This document shows, piece after piece, positions 22,438-28,395 of a DNA stretch of 28,395 nt (positions within the stretch are counted from its first letter, which is position 1; every line of letters starts with the position of its first letter). Origin of the DNA: DASSUC01 sp035649895 (lineage in GTDB: Bacteria > Actinomycetota > Actinomycetes > Mycobacteriales > Micromonosporaceae); NCBI GenBank assembly GCA_035649895.1, contig DASRIS010000149.1:1-28395 (forward strand), given 5' to 3'. The translations under genes and the position numbers were made by a program. The notes beneath the pieces are model-generated. The model ran no database searches and was not told where the DNA came from. It saw only the letters and a list, made by a program, of their open reading frames with translations.

Positions 22438-23823
22438 TCAGCCGGCGTCCAGCGCCATCAGGTCCGCCTCGGTCTCCCGGCGTACCAGCACCCGGGCCTG
22501 CCCGTCGCGGACCGCGACCACCGGCGGGCGCGGCACGTGGTTGTAGTTGCTGGCCATGCTCCGGCAGTAGGCGCCGGTGCCCGGCACCGCCAGCAGGTCG
22601 CCGGGGCGGATGTCGGCCGGCAGGAACTCGTCGCGCACCACGATGTCGCCGGCCTCGCAGTGCTTGCCCACCACCCGGGCCAGGATCGGCGGGGCGGTCG
22701 AGGCTCGTGACGCGCAGGTCGCCGAGTAGCTCGCGGCGTAGAGCGCGGTGCGGATGTTGTCGCTCATCCCGCCGTCGACGCTGACGTAGGTGCGGATCCC
22801 GTCGACGTCCTTGACCGTGCCCACCTCGTAGAGCGTGAGCACCGCCGGTCCGACCACGGCCCGGCCCGGCTCCACCGACAGCTGCGGCACCGGCAGGTCC
22901 ACGATGGAGCATTCGGTCTGCACGATGTGGAACAGGCTCTTGGCCAGGTCGCCCGGTGACGCCGGGTCGTCCTGCGTGGTGTAGGCCATGCCGAAGCCAC
23001 CGCCGAGGTCCAGCTCCGGCAGGTGTACGCCGTACGCGTCGCGCACCTGCGCGGCCAGCCCCAGCACCCGCCGGGCGGACAGCTCGAAGGCGGACGTGTC
23101 GAAGATCTGCGAGCCGATGTGCGAGTGCAGCCCGCGCAGCTCCAGCACGCCCTCGCCGAGCACCCGGTCCACGGCGGCCCGGGCCGCCCCGCCGGCCAGC
23201 GAGAAGCCGAACTTCTGGTCCTCGTGCGCGGTGGCGATGTACTCGTGCGTGTGTGCCTCCACGCCGACGGTGACCCGCACCATCACCGGCGGGCGCACCC
23301 GGCGCTCGCGCGCCAGCGCGGTGAGCCGCCCGATCTCGTCGAAGGAGTCCAGCACGATCCGGCCCACCCCGGCGTCGAGCGCCCGGGCCAGCTCCTCGGC
23401 CGACTTGTTGTTGCCGTGCAGGCCGAGCCGCTCCGGCGGCATGCCGGCGGCGAGCGCCGTGGCGAGCTCGCCCGCGGTGCACACGTCCAGGCCGAGCCCC
23501 TCCTCGGCGACCATGCGCACCACCGCCCGGCACAGGAACGCCTTGCCGGCGTAGTAGACGTCGGCGCCGGCGAACGCGTCCCGGAAGGCGCGGCAGCGGG
23601 CCCGGAAGTCGGCCTCGTCGAAGAGGTACGCCGGCGTGCCGTACTCGGCGGCCAGGTCGTTGACGGACCGGCCGCCGACCATGACCGCGCCGTCCGGCCC
23701 GCGGCGGACGGTCGCCGGCCACAGCTGCGGCAGCAGGGCGTTGACATCGTCCGGGGTACGCAGCCACGCCGGAGCCGGATGCCCCAGCTCGGCGTGGAGC
23801 GCACCCGCCTCGTGCGAGTGCAC
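22438..23823 (-). CDS. lysA: Diaminopimelate decarboxylase
   Basis: Last step of lysine synthesis: meso-diaminopimelate to lysine, using PLP. 461 aa from GTG at 23823, 4 bp after the argS stop. The PLP lysine is Lys94 in YYAGKAFLCR. Further motifs are LHSHIGSQIFD, LDLGGGFGMAY, EPGRAVVGPA and the active-site Cys segment GKHCEAGDIV. It is slightly long for the family because of an N-terminal extension (MHSHEAGALHAELGHP). Grouped with hom and thrC, it unites the lysine and threonine branches of the aspartate family. Confidence 0.97.
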   Translation of the reverse strand: MHSHEAGALHAELGHPAPAWLRTPDDVNALLPQLWPATVRRGPDGAVMVGGRSVNDLAAEYGTPAYLFDEADFRARCRAFRDAFAGADVYYAGKAFLCRAVVRMVAEEGLGLDVCTAGELATALAAGMPPERLGLHGNNKSAEELARALDAGVGRIVLDSFDEIGRLTALARERRVRPPVMVRVTVGVEAHTHEYIATAHEDQKFGFSLAGGAARAAVDRVLGEGVLELRGLHSHIGSQIFDTSAFELSARRVLGLAAQVRDAYGVHLPELDLGGGFGMAYTTQDDPASPGDLAKSLFHIVQTECSIVDLPVPQLSVEPGRAVVGPAVLTLYEVGTVKDVDGIRTYVSVDGGMSDNIRTALYAASYSATCASRASTAPPILARVVGKHCEAGDIVVRDEFLPADIRPGDLLAVPGTGAYCRSMASNYNHVPRPPVVAVRDGQARVLVRRETEADLMALDAG

Positions 23824-23827
23824 CGGT

Positions 23828-25486
23828 CTACATCCGCTCCGGGGCGCAGACGCCGAGCAGGCCGAGCCCGTTGGCGAGCACCACCCGCGCCGCCTCGACC
23901 AGCCACAGCCGGGCCCGGGTCAGGTCGGTCGCCGCCTCGTCGCCCTGCGGCAGCACCCGGCAGGAGTCGTAGAACCTGTGGTACGTGCTCGCCAGCTCCT
24001 CCAGGTAGCGGGCGACCCGGTGCGGCTCGCGCAGCTCGGCCGCTGCGGCCACCACCGCCGGGAACTCGCCGAGCGCCTTGAGCAGGTCGTTCTCCCGTTC
24101 GTGCGACAGCAGCGCCGGGTCGAGGTCGCCGCCCCGGTCGACGCCCAGCTCGGCCGCGTTACGCAGCAGCGACGCGATCCGGGCGTGGGCGTACTGCACG
24201 TAGTAGACCGGGTTGTCGTTGCTGCGCCGGGTCCACAGCTCCACGTCCAGGTCGATCGGGGAGTCCACCGAGTAGCGGGCCAGGGCGTACCGGGCGGCGT
24301 CCACGCCGAGCGCGTCGACCAGGTCCTCCAGCGTGACCACGGTGCCGGCGCGCTTGCTCATCCGCACCGCCTGGCCGCCGCTGACCAGGTTGACCATCTG
24401 TCCGATGAGGACCTCGAGGGTCTCGTCCGGGTTGTCGCCGAGGCACGAGGCGAGCGCCCGCAGCCGGCCGATGTAGCCGTGGTGGTCGGCGCCGAGCATG
24501 TAGATGCACCGGTCGAAGCCGCGCTGGCGCTTGTCGTAGTAGTAGGCGCAGTCGGCCAGGAAGTACGTCGGCGCGCCGTTGCCCCGCACCAGCACCCGGT
24601 CCCGGTCGTCGCCGAAGTCGGTGGTACGCAGCCACACCGCGCCCTCGGACTCGAAGACGTGCCCCTGCTCGCGCAGCCGCGCCAGCGCCGCGTCCAGCTC
24701 GCCCCGGTGGTGCAGGTCCTTCTCGTTGAAGTAGACGTCGAAGTGCACGCCGAAGCCGGCGAGCGAGGACTTGATCTCGTCGAACATCAGCGCCACGCCG
24801 TGCACCCGCAGCTCCTCGCGCGCCTGCGCCTCGGGCAGCTCGAGCACGTGCGGGTGACCGGAGACGATCTGCCCGGCGATCTCGGCGACGTACGCGCCGG
24901 CGTACCCGTCCGCGGGCACCGGCTCGCCGCGGGCCACGGCCAGCAGCGACGCGGCGAACCGGTCGACCTGCGCGCCAGCGTCGTTGAAGTAGTACTCCGT
25001 GGTCACCTCGGCGCCCTGGGCGCGCAGCAGCCGGGCCAGCGCGTCGCCCACGGCCGCCCACCGCACGGCGCCGATGTGCACCGGGCCGGTCGGGTTCGCT
25101 GAGACGAACTCCAGGTTGATCTTCTGGCCGTCCAGGACCGCGCTGTGCCCGTACCCCCGGCCCTGCTGGACCGCGATGCGGGCCAGCTCGCCGGTGGCGG
25201 CCGCGTCAAGACGGATGTTGAGGAACCCGGGCCCGGCCACCTCGACGGACTTGATCCCCGATGCCCGGCCGAGCTGGTCGGCGAGGGCCGCGGCCAGCTC
25301 CCGTGGCGGCAGGCCGACCCGCTTGGCGAGCTGGAGCGCGAGCGTGGACGCGTAGTCGCCGTGCTCGGGGTTGCGCGGTCGCTCCACACCCGTCGCCTCG
25401 GGCAGCGCGGAGCGGTCCAGCGCCCGGTCGGCGAAGACGGCGCGGGCGGCGGCGAGCACCTGGGTGGCGAGCTGTGCGGGAGTCAC
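23828..25486 (-). CDS. argS: Arginine-tRNA ligase
   Basis: Charges tRNA-Arg. 552 aa from GTG at 25486. Seen: the N-terminal Add1-like domain (NPEHGDYASTLALQLAKRVG), the HIGH-type signature HIGA at 137-140 after SANPTGPV, the KMSKS-like RMSKRAG, and the C-terminal anticodon-binding DALR-type helical domain. The transcript is probably leaderless: TAGCAT (25498-25493, minus strand) ends 6 bases before the GTG. A tRNA-Arg gene lies 2.4 kb away. First gene of a likely argS-lysA-hom-thrC operon. Confidence 0.97.
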   Translation of the reverse strand: MTPAQLATQVLAAARAVFADRALDRSALPEATGVERPRNPEHGDYASTLALQLAKRVGLPPRELAAALADQLGRASGIKSVEVAGPGFLNIRLDAAATGELARIAVQQGRGYGHSAVLDGQKINLEFVSANPTGPVHIGAVRWAAVGDALARLLRAQGAEVTTEYYFNDAGAQVDRFAASLLAVARGEPVPADGYAGAYVAEIAGQIVSGHPHVLELPEAQAREELRVHGVALMFDEIKSSLAGFGVHFDVYFNEKDLHHRGELDAALARLREQGHVFESEGAVWLRTTDFGDDRDRVLVRGNGAPTYFLADCAYYYDKRQRGFDRCIYMLGADHHGYIGRLRALASCLGDNPDETLEVLIGQMVNLVSGGQAVRMSKRAGTVVTLEDLVDALGVDAARYALARYSVDSPIDLDVELWTRRSNDNPVYYVQYAHARIASLLRNAAELGVDRGGDLDPALLSHERENDLLKALGEFPAVVAAAAELREPHRVARYLEELASTYHRFYDSCRVLPQGDEAATDLTRARLWLVEAARVVLANGLGLLGVCAPERM

Positions 25487-25602
25487 TGATCCATGCTATC
25501 GGGGGTAGACTGCTGGACTTGGCGGCCACCCGTCGTGCTGGTCACCATGCGGGACGCTCCGGCCCGCCCCCTGGACCCGACCCGAAGGCGTGACGAGGCA
25601 CC
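25487..25602. promoter_or_regulatory. Divergent promoter region between argS and the DUF3105 gene
   Basis: Minus strand: TAGCAT at 25493-25498 is a TANNNT -10 placed 6 bases before the argS GTG, as in leaderless actinobacterial genes. Plus strand: TAGACT at 25506-25511 is a -10 candidate giving a leader of about 85 bases to the ATG at 25603; GACGAGG near 25590 is the binding site. No TTGACA-like -35 is clear for either, which is common in this group. Confidence 0.5.
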
Positions 25603-26469
25603 ATGAGCATGAGCACCGAAGGCGGCAGCACCCGTCAGCCCTCCACCGTCTCCACCGGCAAGAAGCCGGGCGCCGGCAAGCCGCCCGCTGACGCCGCCAA
25701 GTCCGGGGGCGCGAAGACCACCAGCGGGGCGAAGGCCGGTGGTGCGAAGACCAGCGGCACCGGCTCGCGCCCGGGCGGCGCGGCCAAGTCCGGCCCTGGA
25801 GTCCGCGGAGGCGGGGGCAAGGGCCCGCGCAAGCCGATCACGCCCGTGAAGGTCGGCCAGGGGCGGCCCTGGGGCCCGATCGCCCTGTTCGCCGCCGTGA
25901 TCGCGGTCGCCCTGGGCATCATCGGCTTCGGTGGCTGGTACGTCTGGCAGGGCAACATCAGCTGGCAGGACCGCGCCAAGGACATCGACGGGATCGTGAA
26001 CTTCCGGGAGACCAGCCCGCAGGAGCTCGAGGTCAACAAGCACCAGAACGGGCCGCTTCAGTGGAAGATGTCGCCCCCGGTCGGCGGCGTGCACAACCCG
26101 AACTGGCAGAACTGTATGGGCGACGTCTACCCCGAGCCGATCGCCAGCGAGCACGCCGTGCACAGCCTGGAGCATGGCGCGGTCTGGGTCACCTACCGTC
26201 CCGACCTGACGGCGGACCAGGTGGAGGCGCTCGCGGCAAAGGTGCGTGGCAAGGAGAAGCTCCTCATGAGCCCCTTCCCGAACCTGGACCGCCCGATCTC
26301 CCTACAGGCGTGGGGCTACCAGCTGAAGGTGGACAACGCCAGCGACAAGCGGATCGACGACTTCATCAAGGCGCTGCGGATCAACGCCTCGGTGGAGGGT
26401 GCGTCGGCGACCTGCACCGGCGGGATCACGGTGACCGGCACCACTCCTCGGGACCTGGGCGGCAGCTAG
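25603..26469 (+). CDS. DUF3105 family membrane-anchored protein
   Basis: 288 aa from ATG at 25603. Residues 1-88 are Gly/Ala/Lys/Thr-rich and disordered (GGAKTTSGAKAGGAKTSG). One transmembrane helix (about 92-114, ALFAAVIAVALGIIGFGGWY) follows a basic stretch, so the C-terminal part should be outside. The extracellular domain has the DUF3105 pattern GGVHNPNWQNC (161-171) and EHAVHSLEHGAVWVTY (183-198), whose conserved His, Cys and Glu could bind metal. Function is unknown. From memory, DUF3105 proteins often lie next to DUF305 or copper-related genes; none is seen here. It is divergent from argS. Confidence 0.85.
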   Translation: MSMSTEGGSTRQPSTVSTGKKPGAGKPPADAAKSGGAKTTSGAKAGGAKTSGTGSRPGGAAKSGPGVRGGGGKGPRKPITPVKVGQGRPWGPIALFAAVIAVALGIIGFGGWYVWQGNISWQDRAKDIDGIVNFRETSPQELEVNKHQNGPLQWKMSPPVGGVHNPNWQNCMGDVYPEPIASEHAVHSLEHGAVWVTYRPDLTADQVEALAAKVRGKEKLLMSPFPNLDRPISLQAWGYQLKVDNASDKRIDDFIKALRINASVEGASATCTGGITVTGTTPRDLGGS

Positions 26470-26550
26470 TAGGCCCCGGTCTCCTCGACACTGGCCGTCG
26501 TCGGAGCCTACTCACCCCTGTCACCCGCTGAAACCGGCCGGCGCGGCCGG
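26466..26550 (+). terminator. Inverted repeats after the DUF3105 gene
   Basis: AGTAGGC (26468-26474) can pair with GCCTACT (26506-26512), and a 7-bp CCGGCCG/CGGCCGG hairpin with a 3-base loop sits at 26534-26550. Neither has a T tract. Position right after the stop suggests a 3' end signal. Confidence 0.3.
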
Positions 26551-26991
26551 GTCGCGGCGCTACGACGTCCCGGCGGTGGCGCTCGCCGTCGTGGTCGATC
26601 TTCTGCTCAGGTACGCCTCCGGCTGGCTCGTCCCTGAGCTCGCCCGTCTGGTAGACCGCAGCCCAGTGGCCCGGATGTCCGGTGGCTCGATCTCTCGATG
26701 CTGGAAGATGCCTGGGCATGGGCAACGCAGGGCTCCACCGTACGGCGCCCGTCGCACGTGCTCATGGCCGTTGGCTGGAGGGCAGCTCTTTCTGGCGCAG
26801 GGCCGGCCGCTGGTCTACGTGGCCTGTATCACTGCACTTTCGCTAACGGGTCGACGCCGGCCTGCGTGGACTTTTCGTCCACACAGGCCGGCGTCGACCT
26901 TCTGTGCTGTTCATTTCTCTTTGGTGCTCGGCCTCTCGGCCGGGTTGGTCACTTTGGCCGATCAGCTTTCAGCGCAGCTTCTGGTCGGTCG
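26470..26991. other. 522-bp non-coding interval with one strong hairpin
   Basis: Open frames crossing this interval have no family-like content. Apart from weak inverted repeats at its left end and the long hairpin at 26850-26898, I see no gene, tRNA-like fold or insertion sequence. It separates the plus-strand DUF3105 gene from the convergent LPVTG gene, so it is mainly a shared 3' region. Confidence 0.6.
26850..26898. terminator. 22-bp hairpin with a 5-base loop, probable bidirectional terminator
   Basis: GTCGACGCCGGCCTGCGTGG (26850-26869) plus AC pairs with 26877-26898. The only flaw is C26865 opposite A26883, which becomes a G-U pair in a minus-strand RNA, so the stem is fully paired in that direction. 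The loop is TTTTC on the plus strand. The plus-strand side is followed by a T-rich run (TTCATTTCTCTTT, about 26910-26922). It lies 94 bases after the stop of the LPVTG gene. Confidence 0.7.
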
Positions 26992-27657
26992 TCAGCTCTC
27001 GAACACGTCGCGCCGACGCCGTACCACGAGCAGGACAACTCCGGCCCCGAGGAGACCCAGGCCAGCCACGAGGATGGCGCCTACCGCCGTACCAGTAACC
27101 GGCAGGCCACCGCCGCCACCTCCGCCGCCCCCACCGTTACCCGGAGGGCTGCTGCTCCCGCCGTTGCCGTCGCTCGGGGTCGGGCTTGGGCTCGACCCGT
27201 CACCACTGCCAGGGCAGGTGTGGCTCAGGACGAAGTTGGCGCCCTGCGCGGGAGTCCCTGAGACGGTCGCGGTGCCGCCGGTCAGCGTCCAGCCGGCGGG
27301 GGTGAAGACGTACGCGTGCTGGTCGTGCGGGTCGTCGCGGATGTAGCTGTTGTTCGGACCACCGCCGTCCGCGGTCACCGTGATGCTGCCGTTGGCGCCG
27401 AAGTTGACGGTCAACGACAGGAACCCCGTGCCTGCGTTGCCTGGAAGGACGAAGTGCCAGGCGTCGTACCCGTCGGGGCCGGGCTCGAAGTTCTCGTCGC
27501 CACAGATCTGGGTCCCGAAGCCGGCAGCCGTGCTCCCGATGTGCGGTTCATGCAGCGGGACGGTGCCGTCGGCGGACGCGGCGTTGGCTGTTAGGAGCAG
27601 CAACGCACCGGCAGCCGCTGCCGCGACTGTCAGACGGGAAAGCCAGCGGCTACCCAT
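26992..27657 (-). CDS. Secreted LPXTG-type cell-wall anchored protein
   Basis: 221 aa from ATG at 27657, set by a perfect AGGAGG 9 bases upstream; the frame is open to 27747 but without a start of that quality. Residues 1-29 form a Sec signal peptide ending TANAASA. A single globular domain follows (about 30-150) with two or three Cys (QICGDE, LSHTCPG), rich in beta-strand and Gly/Thr. Then comes a Ser/Pro/Gly linker with ten consecutive Gly. The C-terminus is a sorting signal: LPVTG (185-189), a hydrophobic helix and RRRR. A sortase should attach it to the wall; no sortase gene is in the window. I do not recognise the domain. Confidence 0.88.
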   Translation of the reverse strand: MGSRWLSRLTVAAAAAGALLLLTANAASADGTVPLHEPHIGSTAAGFGTQICGDENFEPGPDGYDAWHFVLPGNAGTGFLSLTVNFGANGSITVTADGGGPNNSYIRDDPHDQHAYVFTPAGWTLTGGTATVSGTPAQGANFVLSHTCPGSGDGSSPSPTPSDGNGGSSSPPGNGGGGGGGGGGLPVTGTAVGAILVAGLGLLGAGVVLLVVRRRRDVFES

Positions 27658-27850
27658 TGTGATAATCCTCCTGGGGGTGCTGGTGACAGAACGCCACATG
27701 ATGCCGTTGATGCAGATGTGCAAGGCATCCTCCGATCGGGCCATCATGCCTTACGGTGCCGGACCGTGTGTGCGACGCGCCGGTGTGCCGGGCGCAGGGC
27801 GTGTGGCGGCAGGGCGGGCGCGGCGCCTGCTACAGTTCTGTGGTCGCTGA
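27658..27850. promoter_or_regulatory. Divergent region between the LPVTG gene and tRNA-Arg
   Basis: The minus strand carries AGGAGG (27667-27672) for the LPVTG gene. Upstream lie interleaved inverted repeats (CATGATG near 27698 with CATCATG near 27742, and GATGCC with GGCATC near 27725), which could fold the 5' leader. The plus strand carries TACAGT (27831-27836), a TANNNT -10 placed for a start about 8 bases before the tRNA. No clear -35 is seen. Confidence 0.45.
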
Positions 27851-28395
27851 GCCCCCGTAGCTCAGGGGATAGAGCACCGCCCTCCGGAGGCGGGAGCGCA
27901 GGTTCGAATCCTGCCGGGGGCACATCAAACATGGAAACGGGACGTTGGTTCCCTTGTTCGACGGGACCAGCCGGGGGCACGTCAAACATGGAAATGGGTT
28001 GCTGGGCGGGCGCTGGTGTGCCCGCCCGATCTGTTGTTGCGGTCTGGCTTGGCTGCTTCTGGCGGGGAGGGGTGACCGTCTGGCCGGCGAGGGTGGTCGC
28101 TGTCTGGCTGATGGCGTCGATCATCCCGGTGTGGATGGCGACCTTGATCGTGACGTGCTGGCGGTGCCGGTCGTAGCGGATCTCCAGCTGGAACGCGTCG
28201 AACAGCTGCCGCTGAAGCTCGCCTGGAAGTTCGAGGACGTTCAGGTTCACCTGCGGCAGCTGGGCTAGGAGGTCTCGGCGCACCGTGGGTGGTTGCCTGA
28301 CCGTCCTGGCCAGCGCCTCCAGCTCGGCCGCGATGGCCTTCCTGCGCTTGGTGTTCTCGGCGAACTGACGTTGCAGCTGGCAGCGCCACTGCGCG
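27744..28395 (-). CDS. C-terminal part of a probable site-specific (serine-type) recombinase, N-terminus beyond the window
   Basis: 216 codons, open to the right edge. Seen: a coiled-coil segment (RQFAENTKRRKAIAAELEAL), then RRDLLAQLPQVNLNVLELPG, LQRQLFDAFQLEIRYDRHRQ and HVTIKVAIHTG. Coiled coil, then LP-rich turn, then LFDAF and a beta-strand resembles the C-terminal end of actinobacterial large serine recombinases; the catalytic Ser domain is not visible, so this is inference. The tail holds two copies of SMFDVPPAG 19 codons apart and continues as PPAGFEPALPPPEGGALS, which is the antisense translation of the tRNA-Arg gene, stopping at 27744. The true stop before an integration event may have differed. 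Confidence 0.6.
   Translation of the reverse strand, partial: AQWRCQLQRQFAENTKRRKAIAAELEALARTVRQPPTVRRDLLAQLPQVNLNVLELPGELQRQLFDAFQLEIRYDRHRQHVTIKVAIHTGMIDAISQTATTLAGQTVTPPRQKQPSQTATTDRAGTPAPAQQPISMFDVPPAGPVEQGNQRPVSMFDVPPAGFEPALPPPEGGALSPELRGLSDHRTVAGAAPALPPHALRPAHRRVAHTVRHRKA
27851..27922 (+). tRNA. tRNA-Arg, anticodon CCG
   Basis: Folds completely by eye: acceptor GCCCCCG/CGGGGGC with discriminator A (27922), D stem GCTC/GAGC, anticodon stem CCGCC/GGCGG with loop CTCCGGA (anticodon CCG, reading CGG codons), variable GAGC, T stem GCAGG/CCTGC with TTCGAAT. 72 bases. The CCA end is not encoded. The 3' end is repeated 57 bp downstream, so the gene probably served as an integration target while staying intact. 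Confidence 0.96.
27913..27998 (+). repeat. Direct repeat of the tRNA-Arg 3' end, probable attachment-site scar
   Basis: Copy 1 at 27913-27941 and copy 2 at 27970-27998 share 27 of 29 bases, beginning GCCGGGGGCAC (tRNA acceptor 3' end) and continuing TCAAACATGGAAA. The first 9 bases of copy 1 lie in the tRNA. The period is 57 bp, a whole number of codons for the recombinase frame on the other strand. Duplicated tRNA 3' ends mark element integration; two copies so close suggest stacked or repeated events. Confidence 0.7.

Noticed and set aside
26426..27346. Small frames in the 26470-26991 interval (99 aa minus, 256 aa plus)
   Set aside because: No family-like content, poor start context, and they cross the hairpin or the LPVTG gene.
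27658..27747. 30-codon N-terminal extension of the LPVTG protein (contains LHICINGIMWRS)
   Set aside because: A perfect AGGAGG and a clean signal peptide favour ATG 27657. The likeness to the phosphatase motif LHICMGNICRS comes from a shared 13-mer (8827-8839 and 27710-27722) and is most likely chance.

Overview
The window is chromosomal DNA from a very GC-rich actinobacterium, most likely of the Micromonosporaceae. I infer this from codon use, GTG/TTG starts, the tRNA gene without an encoded CCA, and the gene order. Read right to left on the minus strand, the backbone is argS-lysA-hom-thrC-thrB-rho-rpmE-prfA-prmC-tsaC-(phosphatase, glyA)-atpI-(atpZ-like)-atpBEFHAGD. From memory this is the Mycobacterium tuberculosis order with several insertions and one absence (rfe/wecA). 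Genus cannot be set by reading alone.

Layout. 1-6935: ATP synthase genes (atpD cut by the left edge, then atpG, A, H, F, E, B, an AtpZ-like gene, an AtpI-like gene). 6955-10405: glyA, a low-molecular-weight protein tyrosine phosphatase, the threonylcarbamoyladenylate synthase tsaC and the release-factor methyltransferase prmC, tightly packed and probably co-transcribed toward the ATP synthase genes. 10480-12747: a plus-strand island between prmC and prfA, with a diguanylate cyclase and a VapBC-type toxin-antitoxin pair. 12774-16417: prfA, rpmE and rho, the last with a long Arg/Asp/Gly-rich insert. 16698-25486: the aspartate-family biosynthesis cluster thrB, thrC, hom, lysA plus argS, with a polysaccharide deacetylase and an MFS exporter set between thrC and thrB. 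25603-26469: a membrane-anchored DUF3105 protein, divergent from argS. 26470-26991: non-coding, with a 22-bp hairpin. 26992-27657: a secreted LPVTG cell-wall protein. 27851-27922: tRNA-Arg(CCG). Right edge: two copies of the tRNA 3' end 57 bp apart and the C-terminal part of a probable site-specific recombinase whose frame runs antisense through the tRNA; this looks like the border of an integrated element lying mostly to the right.

How the genes work together. Most of the window is housekeeping: energy conversion, translation termination (RF1, its methylase, Rho, L31), tRNA charging and modification, one-carbon metabolism, and lysine/threonine synthesis. The accessory pieces are the diguanylate cyclase/TA island, the deacetylase/MFS pair, the LPVTG protein and the tRNA-linked recombinase.

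The strangest observation is in atpD: the visible frame carries an in-frame, diverged tandem copy of 51 codons exactly across the Walker B region, so Walker B of the first copy runs into the start of the second copy and not into the usual Asp-Asn. I saw no CRISPR array, no insertion sequence and no complete undescribed multi-gene defence or biosynthetic system.
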